From assembly GCA_031423015.1 (NCBI GenBank), contig JANPER010000059.1:28166-92165 (forward strand): a stretch of 64,000 nt of DNA. The letters are read 5' to 3'. The notes beneath the pieces are model-generated. The model was not told the DNA's origin, did not search any database, and saw only the letters and a program-made list of their open reading frames with translations. The stretch is from DATGPD01 sp031423015. GTDB taxonomy: Bacteria; Planctomycetota; UBA1135; UBA2386. Below are positions 7,541 to 16,270 of this stretch, one piece after another; position 1 is the stretch's first letter, and every line of letters begins with the position of its first letter. The position numbers and the translations under genes were made by a program.

Positions 7541-8461
7541 TCACTTGCGCGCGGGTCGCTGGTAGGGCTTGGCGAACTCGTTCAAGTCCGCCTCGATCAC
7601 CGCCAACTCGTCGTCGGTGAGGTGCTGCTTGGTGCGCCGCAGCATCGTCATGTAGTGCGCAATCTCATTCGGTTGCGCCGGCGCGCCGATGTTGCCGCCG
7701 CCCTCCTCCAGGTTGGACGTGATCAGCTCCTTGCCGTCGGCGTCGAGGACGATCATCCACGGCAGGCCGCCGCTCCGTTCGCCCTTCAGTCGTTCCATGA
7801 CTTCCTTGCCGCCCGTCATGCGGTCGGTATCGATCATCACGTCGACGTAGTCTTTGGCCAGCAGCGGCGCCACCTTCGGTCGCCCGAGGAACTCCTCGAG
7901 CACTTTGCACCATCCTCACCAGGGCGCGTCGAATCTGAGGAATACACGGAAGTTGGTCTTCTTCGCCGTCGACAGGCCCTCGGCCAAGACCTTCTCCGCG
8001 TCGAGCGGTGCCGACTTGAGTTCCTTCAGCTTGGCGATCAATGACGCTGTGTTCAACGCGTCGCCCTCGACGAAGTCCTTCGCTGTGAATTTGCCGAGCA
8101 CCTTGTCGTCGGCGCTGAGCACGAGCAGCGCGGGAACCTCTTTGGCGGCGGTGAAGTCGCGCGCCTTGGCTTCGTCGGCCGCCGCGGTTGCGTCGACGGT
8201 CGCGACATCGAACTCGTAGCGCAGCAGCGTCGACAGGTCGCGGTGCGCCTTCATCGTCTTGGCCAGCTCCGCACAGAGTTTGTTGTCCTGTTGCTCGAAC
8301 ACAACGAGCACGCACTTGTTGTGCGCCTTGGCCTTGGCCATCGCGGCGGCGATGGCCGCTTGCGGTGACTTCGTCACCGGCGTTGGCGCCGGTTTGTCCT
8401 GCGCCATCGCGAATCCCGCACAGAGAACCGCGACCACTGGACTGGGTCGAACTTTGATCAT
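7541..8461 (-). CDS. Secreted two-domain thioredoxin-fold protein with in-frame TGA at the redox site (candidate selenoprotein)
   Basis: Reading through one TGA at 7916-7918 joins two ORFs into a 306-aa protein. MIKVRPSPVVAVLCAGFAMA is a signal peptide. A GGAGGT site lies 4 nt before ATG 8461. Residues ~30-150 form a degenerate thioredoxin domain (EQQDNKLCAEL). Residues ~165-285 form a second one, FLRFDAPW-[TGA]-GWCKVLEEF, then DVMIDTDRMT and the cis-Pro loop GGLPWMIVLDADGK. The TGA stands exactly where relatives have the first Cys of WCxWC, residue 182, with Cys185 intact. Both sides are otherwise in frame and undamaged. A hairpin with a GU apex lies 23 nt after the TGA. Such proteins reduce or isomerise disulphides in the periplasm. 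Selenocysteine is an inference; a nonsense mutation or a sequencing error is the alternative. Confidence 0.75.
7881..7902 (-). promoter_or_regulatory. SECIS-like hairpin downstream of the in-frame TGA
   Basis: On the coding strand the arms TGCTCGAGGA and TCCTCGGGCG can form ten pairs (two of them G-U) around the apical dinucleotide GT. The apical G lies 24 nt after the last base of the TGA. Bacterial SECIS elements sit just downstream of UGA inside the coding region, with a G or GU in the apical loop about 16-37 nt away, so both position and loop fit. The same bases encode VLEEFLGR, so codon choice could produce part of the stem by chance. Confidence 0.45.
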
Positions 8462-8551
8462 GTGTACCTCCAAGCCCGATGCTACCCGGAACCCCGCGCG
8501 CCGAGCTGGCCAGATCGTCACGCGCCAGAAACCTGCGGGCACCAGCCCGGA

Positions 8552-9103
8552 TCACGGTGCGGCGTCAGCTCCGAGCATCTTTTGGATCTCGAGCACGGTG
8601 CGCCAATTGCGCACCGTGACCGTCGACCCGACCGCGCGATCGATCAGGGCCGGCGAGAGCTTGGTCTTGCCCGCGCCATCCGCAAAGTGAAACCACAGCG
8701 CGTCGCCGACCACCTCGATCCGCTCGTTCGCCACGGCGCGTTCGCGCAGCGCGGCCAGCGCGCCCCTGTTTGGCGGCAACTTGGACAAGCCGAGCATCAC
8801 CAGGTTGGGCGCCCGCGCCGAGGCCTCGCGCAGCGGGTTGCCCTGCACGTAGGCGGGCCACTGGCTGGCCGTGCGCACGATGACGTCGATCGCGAAGCCG
8901 AAGTGCGACGCGATCGCCGCCTCCAGCTTCTTCGCCACCACGGGCGCCTTGCCGGCACTCGCAAACACCAGGTTGCCGCTCTGGATGTAGCTGCGAACGT
9001 CCTGCAGCGCGATGTTCGCGCACAGCGCACGTAGCTCAGCCATCGGCACCTTGTGGTGGCCTCCCACATTGATGCCACGAAGGAGGGCGACGAAAATGGT
9101 CAT
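8552..9103 (-). CDS. DUF1697 family protein
   Basis: The 183-residue product begins MTIFVALLRGINVGGHHKVP, the diagnostic opening of DUF1697. It is followed by SYIQSGNLVFAS and a C-terminal VTVRNWRTVLEIQKM segment, also conserved in the family, and its length is normal. The structure class is a small alpha/beta protein of unknown biochemical role, presumably cytoplasmic. The ATG at 9103 is fixed by the conserved N-terminus; an ORF continues upstream but is not homologous. It follows the ELW-repeat gene on the same strand after a 107-bp gap. Confidence 0.9.
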   Translation of the reverse strand: MTIFVALLRGINVGGHHKVPMAELRALCANIALQDVRSYIQSGNLVFASAGKAPVVAKKLEAAIASHFGFAIDVIVRTASQWPAYVQGNPLREASARAPNLVMLGLSKLPPNRGALAALRERAVANERIEVVGDALWFHFADGAGKTKLSPALIDRAVGSTVTVRNWRTVLEIQKMLGADAAP

Positions 9104-9210
9104 ACGGGGAGTTGGATGGCACACCACCACAGTTGCGCACGCAACGCAAGATGGCGCTGCTTCTGTATCCGCGAGCGAGTGCGCTCGCCCGTAGTCGAAC
9201 GAGGCGAGTG

Positions 9211-12099
9211 CTAGAGCCCGAGCAGCACCTCGAGCCCGTCGCTCAATGTCGCGATCCCGAACACCGGTCCGCCAGATGTAGCCGCGATCCACTGCGCGTA
9301 GAGGCTGCCTCCGGTCAACTCGATGGCGAGCGGAATGGGAAGCGGCACGCTGGCACCGCCGCTGCCGTCGGTAGTCAGGCCAATCGCGAGATCCGGTGAG
9401 TCGATCAACAAACGGCAGGCTCCCGCGAGCGAGATGTTCGTCCGTCGCTGCGCTATGAGCAGCGCGGCGGGTGTGGTCGCCGGTGCGCTGGCGATTTCGA
9501 TGCTGAACGCGGCGTTGCCGAGGCGCGGTGGGTTCGGCGCCAACACGCGAGGGCCAATGGCGCCATTGCAGCGTTGCCCATAGGTCTCGGCGAGCCCGAG
9601 CCCGAGGTCGTAGCGCCACGGCTCGGTGCCGTACTGCGGGTGGGTGGCGGCAAAATAGAGGCGATTGCCCACGCGCTGAAGTGGCGAGGCAACGTGATCG
9701 ACCAGCCCTGGCAAGTCTGCGAGCCGGGAAGTGCCTGGCGCGGTGCCGTCGGAGCGCCAGAGCGCGGAGCCGATCAATGTCCGCCCCAACAGCACAAGGT
9801 CGTCGCCAAGGCCGAGAGTCATCGCCACTGGGTCCGACGAACCAGCGCCTGGCATCAGATCGGCCACAAGGCGTGTGGCCGACAGCGTGCCGTCGGTCAC
9901 CCACGGTTCAGTGCCGAGGGGAGTCGTCGCGGCAAAGTACAACCGCCTCGGCGTCGTCGCGAGGGTGGAGGGTGTCGATCCGGCTGATCCTGGTTGCAGG
10001 TCCGCCACCAGGGTGGTGCCGACGGCGGTGCCGTCGGTCCGCCACAACTCTCGGCCACGTAGGCCGTCGTCGGCGCTGAACAGCAACACGCCGCCAAGCT
10101 CGCCGAGGAAGCGCGGTTCGCTGCCTGCGCTGCCGGGGCGCAGGTCGCCGAGCAGAACGGTCCCAAGCGCGGTGCCGTCGCTCGCCCATAGCTCCGTGCC
10201 GAGGGTGATGCTACCGGCCGTGAACAACAGCAGGCCGCCGACGATCGCCAGTTCCCGCCGTTCCCCGAACAACGGGAAGTTGAGCAGTTGCATGGTGCCG
10301 CTGGCAGTGCCGTCGCTGCGCACCAAAGCTGCTCGACCCGCGCCGACTGACACGAGCGCGAAGGCTACGCCGCCCAGCACGACCATCCGCGGGAAAAGAG
10401 CGCCACTTGCTCCCACCGTGGTGAGAACCCGCGTTCCAGCGGTTGTGCCATCGGACACCGCGAGCTGCATCGCGCCGACGGAGTCGCGGGTCAAGAACAA
10501 GACGCGGTCGCCATCGGCGGTGAATGCAATGGCGGCGCCGTCTCCCGGCCCGGGCAACAGATCCGCGAGCATGTGCGTTCCCACCAACGTTCCATCCGAG
10601 ATCCAAGGCTCGGCGCCATGCGTGCTGTTGGAGCCGGTGAAGTAGAGATGATCGTCGTGCACCAAACCGTGCCACACGCCGTTGCCCAGCGACGTCAGTT
10701 GTACATGGCCGGTCGCGTGCAAAGCGTACACTTGCCTGCTTCGACCGGCCGTCAGCAGCAATTGCTCGCCAACTCGGCCGACGAAGAGGGGTTCAGACGA
10801 ATCGTCCCGCAGCCCTGCCCTGCCGACGAGCAGCGTGGTGCCTGCGCTGCTGCCATCCGACGCCCACAGTTCAGCGTCGCCGTCACCCGAGTGCGCGTTG
10901 AGCAGCACGCGCGAGCCCAAGCGACCGACGCCGGTGGCCTGTAGACCCCGGCTGGCGGCGCGAATCTCGTAGGTTCCCCCCGGGGTTGCGTCCGTGCGCC
11001 AGAGTGACGCGGGCGAACCGTCGACTCGAAACAGCAGCGTGTCATCAGCCGTCGTGCCGACGCGAGTGATCGTGGGGTTGGCAGCGAACGTTGCGAGGAT
11101 CTGCGGCGGCGCCTGCAAGCCGGGCAGCAAGAACAGCTCGGTCGGATCGCTTCCGCTGCGTTCGTTGGCGAAGATCGCGCCGCGGGCGCCACCCGCGAGC
11201 ACCGTGACCCCCCCAGCCGATCCTCGCAGCAACAGGCGCGTCCCTTGAGCTGTGCCATCACTCACCCAGATCTCTCCCGCCCCCAAGTGGAACACTGTGC
11301 CGAACGCAGTCTCAACCGAGGTGCTGGTAAGAGGTCTGAACTCCGCGGTTGCTGGCCGCGTGAAAAGCTTGGTGCCGGCGGGTGTGCCATCGGTACGCAA
11401 CAGCGCCGGCCCCTGTCCATCCACCACGCCGATGATCCCCATGCTGCCAAAGACCGCGACGCTGCCGTAATCAGCGCCGATCGTTCCAGGGCGCAGGTCA
11501 ACGACCAACTGCGTTCCCGCCGCTGTGCCATCCGAGTGCCACAGCTCAGATCCATAGGCGGGATGGTCCGCGACAAACAGCAGACCGTGGCCCAACGCGC
11601 TCATCGCGCGTGGCGTCGAACTGCCTGGCCCCGGCGCAAGGTCGACCACGAGTCGTGTTCCCGCGGCGGACCCGTCGGTGACCCACAACTCGCGGCCGAG
11701 GCCCGGCACGTTCGCCTCAAAGAACGCGCGACTGCCGACTTGCACCAAGGCGAGCGCGAACTGATCCAGGCCAGCGGTGCCGGGAACAACCTCAGGCAGA
11801 GCGAATGTCCCCGCGGCGGTGCCATCCGTCACCCAGAGCTCCATGCCGGTTTCGGGAGTGTCGCGGCCGAACACAACGCGACTGCCAAGCACTACCGGCG
11901 AGAACCAACTGCCGCGAATGACGATGTCGAGGGCCAGGGTCGCTGGGTCGAGACGCAACAGTGCATCGCTGTTGAACAGCACGCCACCTTGCAGCTCCAC
12001 CGCGCGACTCGGTCGCAGTGACCAAGTGCCCAAAGGGGATGTTGCGAGGTTGGCGGCCTGCTGTTGAACCGCTACGGCGAGGATCAGAGGGACGAGCAT
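9211..12099 (-). CDS. Secreted ELWxxDGTxxGT-repeat protein, 962 aa
   Basis: A short signal peptide (MLVPLILAVAVQ) precedes about 16 imperfect repeats of roughly 50 residues, each with a (E)LWxxDGTxxGT core, such as GMELWVTDGTAAGT and GRELWRTDGTAVGT. These repeats form beta-propeller-like or beta-solenoid structures in secreted proteins of Planctomycetes and Bacteroidetes. The last 120 residues (from YGQRCNGAIGP) are a separate C-terminal domain also found on four other secreted proteins in this window. The function is unknown; surface adhesion or structure is plausible. A paralogue lies at 48220-51351. Confidence 0.88.
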   Translation of the reverse strand: MLVPLILAVAVQQQAANLATSPLGTWSLRPSRAVELQGGVLFNSDALLRLDPATLALDIVIRGSWFSPVVLGSRVVFGRDTPETGMELWVTDGTAAGTFALPEVVPGTAGLDQFALALVQVGSRAFFEANVPGLGRELWVTDGSAAGTRLVVDLAPGPGSSTPRAMSALGHGLLFVADHPAYGSELWHSDGTAAGTQLVVDLRPGTIGADYGSVAVFGSMGIIGVVDGQGPALLRTDGTPAGTKLFTRPATAEFRPLTSTSVETAFGTVFHLGAGEIWVSDGTAQGTRLLLRGSAGGVTVLAGGARGAIFANERSGSDPTELFLLPGLQAPPQILATFAANPTITRVGTTADDTLLFRVDGSPASLWRTDATPGGTYEIRAASRGLQATGVGRLGSRVLLNAHSGDGDAELWASDGSSAGTTLLVGRAGLRDDSSEPLFVGRVGEQLLLTAGRSRQVYALHATGHVQLTSLGNGVWHGLVHDDHLYFTGSNSTHGAEPWISDGTLVGTHMLADLLPGPGDGAAIAFTADGDRVLFLTRDSVGAMQLAVSDGTTAGTRVLTTVGASGALFPRMVVLGGVAFALVSVGAGRAALVRSDGTASGTMQLLNFPLFGERRELAIVGGLLLFTAGSITLGTELWASDGTALGTVLLGDLRPGSAGSEPRFLGELGGVLLFSADDGLRGRELWRTDGTAVGTTLVADLQPGSAGSTPSTLATTPRRLYFAATTPLGTEPWVTDGTLSATRLVADLMPGAGSSDPVAMTLGLGDDLVLLGRTLIGSALWRSDGTAPGTSRLADLPGLVDHVASPLQRVGNRLYFAATHPQYGTEPWRYDLGLGLAETYGQRCNGAIGPRVLAPNPPRLGNAAFSIEIASAPATTPAALLIAQRRTNISLAGACRLLIDSPDLAIGLTTDGSGGASVPLPIPLAIELTGGSLYAQWIAATSGGPVFGIATLSDGLEVLLGL

Positions 12100-12175
12100 G
12101 GGCGTTGCATGCTATACCCGTTTGTAGACCTGGCGCAGGACGAGCATCGCGACGGTCGAGGCCGCGAGGAACGGC

Positions 12176-13111
12176 TCAGCCGACCGCGCCCATCGTCTTG
12201 TAGATCACCGGCTTGGTCAGCGTGGTGCGGGGGTCGGCACCAAAGTAAATGCGGCCACACCCCATCAACGGAGTTTGACGGCGCACGATCTGCATCGGCG
12301 TTTGACCATCGGGCACGACCCAGGTGCCGTTCGAGCTGCGATCCTGCAAGAGCAGCAGGCCGCCGTCGACGAACACCCGCGCGTGCATGCGCGAGGCGTA
12401 GGCGCTGTCGATGACCAGCGTGCTCGCGGGATCGCGGCCGAGGTCGGCCGCGTGATCGGCGTCGACGATGACCTCGGTCGGGCCAAAGCAGAGCGCGATG
12501 CTCTGCGACACCAGTGCCCCCAATGCTCCTCCACTCACGGTGCTCTTGAGCAGCGGCCGGCCGACCGTCGGTCGCAGCAGCGCCACGAGTTCGAGCGGCT
12601 CGCGCTTGCCCTTCACCGGCACCGGCGGCAGCGGCCGCGCCTTCCACGCGCCGACATCGGGCAGCACTTCGAACAGCGCGCGCGACAACAGGATCTCGCT
12701 CGGCGTCGCCAGCCCCGCGATGCGAGCCAGGGTGTTCACCGCGTCGCCAAAGATGTCGCCCGCGTCTTCGAGCACGACACCCCAGTGCGCAGCGATGCGC
12801 ACCGCCAGCGCGTGCGTCGCGGTGGCCTCCGCCATCGCGCGCGCCGCCGCTGCCGTCGCGATGGCCGCCGGGAAAGCGCACAGCATGCCGTCGCCGAGCG
12901 TCTTCACCGTGCGTCCGCCGTGCGCCGTCACCTGCTCCTCGATCAACGCCAGGCAGCTCTGCACCATGCGTCGCGCCGCGGCGTCGCCAAGCCGTTCGTA
13001 CAGGGTCGTGCTGCCCACGACGTCGGCCATGAGCAGACCCAACTGCCGCGGCACCGCCGCGTTGGTGCCCGGGCTGGGGGCGTCAGAGTCTTGCCGATCG
13101 TTCGACGACAC
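12176..13111 (-). CDS. Class III nucleotide cyclase domain with C-terminal FHA domain
   Basis: Residues ~15-165 are a class III adenylate/guanylate cyclase catalytic domain. LLMADVVGSTTLYERLG carries the first metal-binding Asp, TLGDGMLCAFP the second, and DIFGDAVNTLARI the conserved helix. Residues ~205-300 are an FHA phosphothreonine-binding domain with SRMHARVFVDGG and DRSSNGTWVV. The protein probably makes cAMP in response to binding of phosphorylated partners. The GTG at 13111 gives 311 aa. The longer ORF extends as antisense of the lipoprotein gene and is not used. The many kinases in the genome could supply the phospho-ligand. Confidence 0.88.
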   Translation of the reverse strand: MSSNDRQDSDAPSPGTNAAVPRQLGLLMADVVGSTTLYERLGDAAARRMVQSCLALIEEQVTAHGGRTVKTLGDGMLCAFPAAIATAAAARAMAEATATHALAVRIAAHWGVVLEDAGDIFGDAVNTLARIAGLATPSEILLSRALFEVLPDVGAWKARPLPPVPVKGKREPLELVALLRPTVGRPLLKSTVSGGALGALVSQSIALCFGPTEVIVDADHAADLGRDPASTLVIDSAYASRMHARVFVDGGLLLLQDRSSNGTWVVPDGQTPMQIVRRQTPLMGCGRIYFGADPRTTLTKPVIYKTMGAVG

Positions 13112-13229
13112 GGCTGCATCTTCGCATCCGCGTGGCTGGAAAGCGCCTTCGATGCCACCCACGGGCGACTGATGACCGTTGGCCAACGCGGCCTCGAGCC
13201 CCCCAGTCGCGGAGTCGATCCTCGATCGC

Positions 13230-13775
13230 ATGACGAGGGATCTCCAGCGCACCGTGGTCGGGTTCTCTCTCACCACGCTCAGCGTGCTGCTGATCGGCTG
13301 CGCCGCGGGCCGCGGGCGGCCGAGCATTCGCAGCGTGAGCCTGCCAGAGGAACCCGGCGGCGACGTGGCCATCGAGGTCACGCTGGCGGACGAGACGTCG
13401 CAGCCGGTCAACGTAAGCCTCGAGGTGTCGCGTGACGAGCAGGTGTGGAGCACGGCCACGACACCGGGCGGCACCGTGCTGCAAGGGCTGGAGACGTCGC
13501 CCGGTGGCGTGAAGCACGTGTTCACCTGGGACTCGCTCGCGGACCTGGGCTTCCGCATCAGCGGCGACGCCTGGATCAAGATCACCGCCACCGGCGCCGG
13601 CGGCCTGTTGGACATCCGGCAGGCCAAGCTCGCGCGCATCGAGAACCTGCTGCCGGCGAGCAAGCGCGTGCGCAACTACCTGATCCACTTCGGCACCCTC
13701 GACGCGGCCAAGATCGCGATCGCCGAAACCCACGACCTGGTGATCCTGTACGCGAGCGAGCCGACGGTCACGCGC
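13230..13775 (+). pseudogene. Secreted lipoprotein, truncated at the 3' end by pyrD
   Basis: From ATG 13230 the sequence MTRDLQRTVVGFSLTTLSVL leads into the lipobox LLIGC, then SVSLPEEPGGDVAIEVTLAD and RIENLLPASKRVRNYLIHFG, a layout known from planctomycete lipoproteins. Those continue for several hundred residues with a TIM-barrel (GH114/TM1410-like) domain. Here the recognisable sequence stops at VILYASEPTVTRA near 13775, ten bases before the stop of the convergent pyrD, and the frame then reads antisense of pyrD as far as 15470. The C-terminal domain is missing. Confidence 0.7.
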
Positions 13776-13784
13776 GCTGCCGGG

Positions 13785-14807
13785 TCAGGCCAATCCGCGG
13801 CAGATTCGACGCGCGATCGAGGGCCCCTCGTACACGAACCCCGTCCACACCTGCACCAACGCCGCACCTGCAGCGAGCTTCTCGCGCGCGTCTTGCGCAG
13901 TGAAGATGCCGCCAGCGGCGATGATCGGGACGCGGCCTTGGGTGCGCTGCGCGAGGTAGCGGATCACTTCGGTGGCGCGCGCGCGCAGGGGTACGCCCGA
14001 GAGACCGCCGGCACCGAGCGCCGACACCTCTGCGGGCGCCGTCGACAACCCTTCCCGGCTGGTCGTGGTGTTGGTGGCGACCAGGCCTGCGATGCCGGTG
14101 GCCTGCACGATGTCGACCACGTCATCGAGCTGGGCATCCGTGAGGTCGGGCGCGATCTTCAGCAAGATCGGTCGCGGCTGGTCGCGCGCGGCGTTCTCGG
14201 TCTGCAGCGCGCGCAGCAGGGCTTCGAGCGGCGCCTTGTCTTGCAGCGCGCGCAGACCGGGCGTGTTCGGGCTGCTGACGTTGACCACGAAGTAGTCGAC
14301 CACGTCGAACAGCGCACGAAAGCACACGAGGTAATCGTCGGCAGCGCGCTCGTTCGGGGTGTCCTTGTTCTTGCCGATGTTGCCGCCGATCAGGATGCGG
14401 CTCTTGCGCCGCCGCAGACGCGCGACCGCCGCGTCGACGCCGCCGTTGTTGAAGCCCATGCGGTTGATGAGCGCACGGTCCTTCGGCAGGCGGAACAGGC
14501 GTGGCTGGTCGTTGCCCGCTTGCGGGCGCGGCGTGAGCGTGCCGATCTCGATGAACCCAAAGCCCAGACACGCCAGCTCGTCGACCCAGCGCGCGTCCTT
14601 GTCGAAGCCCGCCGCGAGGCCCACCACGTTGGGGAAGCGCAGCCCGAACACCTCGCGTGCCATGTGCGGCTCGGCGCGCACGTAGAGCTTGCGCAGGAGC
14701 CACGCGCCGACGCCGGTAGCGCACAACAGGCGCAGCGCCCCCATCGCCAGGTAGTGAACGCGCTCGGCGGGCAGCAGAAACAACAAGCGACGCAGCAGCG
14801 AGTACAC
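13785..14807 (-). CDS. pyrD: Dihydroorotate dehydrogenase (quinone), class 2
   Basis: The product has 340 residues. It oxidises dihydroorotate to orotate in pyrimidine synthesis, using FMN and membrane quinone. Visible signatures are the N-terminal amphipathic helices LLRRLLFLLPAERVHYLAM typical of class 2, GLAAGFDKDA, GTLTPRPQAGN, NRMGFNNGG and VNVSSPNTPGL with the class 2 catalytic Ser. LLKIAPDL, NTTTSREGL and IIAAGGIF come next, and the length is normal. It starts at ATG 14807, 6 bp after the stop of the TPMT-like methyltransferase, so the two are probably co-transcribed. Its 3' end abuts the truncated lipoprotein. Confidence 0.95.
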   Translation of the reverse strand: MYSLLRRLLFLLPAERVHYLAMGALRLLCATGVGAWLLRKLYVRAEPHMAREVFGLRFPNVVGLAAGFDKDARWVDELACLGFGFIEIGTLTPRPQAGNDQPRLFRLPKDRALINRMGFNNGGVDAAVARLRRRKSRILIGGNIGKNKDTPNERAADDYLVCFRALFDVVDYFVVNVSSPNTPGLRALQDKAPLEALLRALQTENAARDQPRPILLKIAPDLTDAQLDDVVDIVQATGIAGLVATNTTTSREGLSTAPAEVSALGAGGLSGVPLRARATEVIRYLAQRTQGRVPIIAAGGIFTAQDAREKLAAGAALVQVWTGFVYEGPSIARRICRGLA

Positions 14808-14813
14808 GCGGGG

Positions 14814-15449
14814 CTACGCGTTCTTCCTGCGCCACAGAAACCAGCGCTCCGCGCCGACGCGCTGCGGCACGCTGGGCTCGGCAGGCAGCTCGCGCAGCAA
14901 CTCGAAGTGCGCATCGAAGCTCTTGTGCAGATCAGCTTCTGTGATGAGGTGCGGCGGCCGACCGTTCTTGCCGACCAACTCGGCGCGCATCGGAAACGTC
15001 AGATGCAGCAGCAAGCCACCGGGCCGCAGCATGCCAGCGAGCGTCTGCGCGTACGCCGAGCGCAGATGCGGTGGGATCGCGCAGTAGCACGTGTAGTCGT
15101 AGACGAGATCGAACGAATCCGCGAACTCGGGCACGAGGCCGAACACGTCTCGGCACAGCACACGCGCGCGCACGCGGTTGAGCGCGAGCAGTGCGCTCGC
15201 TTCTTGCACGGCCGCCGGCGCCAGGTCGAAGCCAGTCACGTCGAAGCCGCGCTGGCTCCACGCGCGCAGGTCATGACCGCGGCCACACCCGGGAACGGCG
15301 ACGCGCGCGGCGGCGCTCAAGCCTGCCTCGGCGAGCACTGGCTGTGCGAGCAGCGTCGCCAGCGCCGGCGTAGGTGCGCGCAGATCCCACGGCGTGGTGC
15401 CGTCGGCGTAGGCCTGTTGCCAATCGAGCGGAGCGGACTGCGTCACCAC
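14814..15449 (-). CDS. TPMT-like SAM-dependent methyltransferase
   Basis: The product has about 211 residues. WQQAYADGTTPWDLRAPTP near the N-terminus and RVAVPGCGRGHDLRAWSQRGFDVTG (split here only for display) with its GCG.G SAM-binding loop are characteristic of the thiopurine S-methyltransferase-like family. FDLVYDYTCYCAIPPHLR and GGLLLHLTFPM follow. These enzymes methylate small thiol, halide or metalloid substrates; the substrate is not shown here. Two adjacent GTG codons at 15449 and 15446 are the likely starts, because an ATG at 15482 would overlap the divergent M48 gene. The next gene, pyrD, is 6 bp downstream. Confidence 0.85.
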   Translation of the reverse strand: MVTQSAPLDWQQAYADGTTPWDLRAPTPALATLLAQPVLAEAGLSAAARVAVPGCGRGHDLRAWSQRGFDVTGFDLAPAAVQEASALLALNRVRARVLCRDVFGLVPEFADSFDLVYDYTCYCAIPPHLRSAYAQTLAGMLRPGGLLLHLTFPMRAELVGKNGRPPHLITEADLHKSFDAHFELLRELPAEPSVPQRVGAERWFLWRRKNA

Positions 15450-15466
15450 CCGATTAGACTGCGAGC

Positions 15467-16264
15467 ATGAAGCGCACGGCAACCTTGTTCGCGTCGTTCC
15501 TCATCATGCTGCCTGGATGTGGCACGGTCGCCGAGACCGGGCGCATGCAGCTGAAGGTGTTCAACGACGACCAGATGACCCAGATGGGTGTGCAGTCGTA
15601 CGAGGAGGCCTGCAAGGAACACAAAGTCCTGAAGGGCACGCCGGAGGCGCTCATGGTTGAACGGATCGGGCAGAAGATCGCCAAGGCGTCGGGTCGCAAC
15701 TACGCCTGGGAGTTCCGTCTGCTGGACGCGCCCGAGGTGGTGAACGCGTTCTGCCTGCCCGGCGGCAAGGTCGCGGTCTAAACCGGCATCCTGAAGGTCA
15801 CCCAGAACGAAGACGCATTGGCGGCGGTGATGGGGCACGAGGTCGCGCACGCGACCTGCGATCACGGCAACGAGCGCGTGAGCCAGGGCTCAGTGACCGA
15901 GACGCTGCTGAGCGGCGCGGGCGCGTTCGTGGGCTTGACCGGGCTGTCGCCGGCCTCGAAGGACTTGTTGATGAAGGGCCTGAATGCCGGCACCAACGTC
16001 GGCGTGCTGTTGCCGTTCAGCCGCGCGCACGAGACCGAGGCCGACGAGGTCGGGCTGCTGTATCTGATTCGCGCCGGCTACAACCCCGAGGAGGCGCCCA
16101 AGCTATGGGAGCGGATGGCGCAACTCGGCGGCGGTGGCTCGGGTGACATCCTGTCGAAGTTCCTCGGCACGCACCCGGCCTCCGAGGATCGCGCCAAGCG
16201 CTTGCGCGAGCTGATTCCGGTGATGCAGGCACGCGTGGCGAAAGAGCGCGGCGCAGCCAAGTAG
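15467..16264 (+). pseudogene. M48 family zinc metalloprotease lipoprotein interrupted by an in-frame TAA
   Basis: The two ORFs are one protein of about 265 residues split by TAA at 15779-15781. The N-terminus MKRTATLFASFLIMLPGCGT is a lipoprotein signal. The break occurs in GGKVAV-[stop]-TGILKV, where M48 relatives have a Tyr (VYTGIL), a single-base change from TAC or TAT. After it come the zinc site MGHEVAHATCDHGNER and the second zinc ligand region RAHETEADEVGLLYL, both intact. Such BepA/LoiP-like proteases control outer-membrane protein quality. No lesion other than the TAA is visible, so a recent mutation, a sequencing error or readthrough are all possible. Confidence 0.8.
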
Positions 16265-16270
16265 CGCGCG

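Noticed and set aside
12176..13675. Cyclase-FHA protein extended to 499 aa.
   Set aside because: The extra N-terminal 188 residues are antisense of the lipoprotein and its upstream region; the cyclase fold starts just after the GTG at 13111.
13179..15470. Long 763-aa plus-strand ORF across pyrD and the TPMT-like gene.
   Set aside because: After about residue 200 it is the antisense shadow of clearly recognisable pyrD and TPMT genes; only the first part is a real (truncated) lipoprotein.
15779..15781. In-frame TAA in the M48 gene as evidence for a reassigned genetic code.
   Set aside because: TAA terminates many clear genes elsewhere or is avoided, other genes show normal stops, and a single case is better explained by mutation or error.
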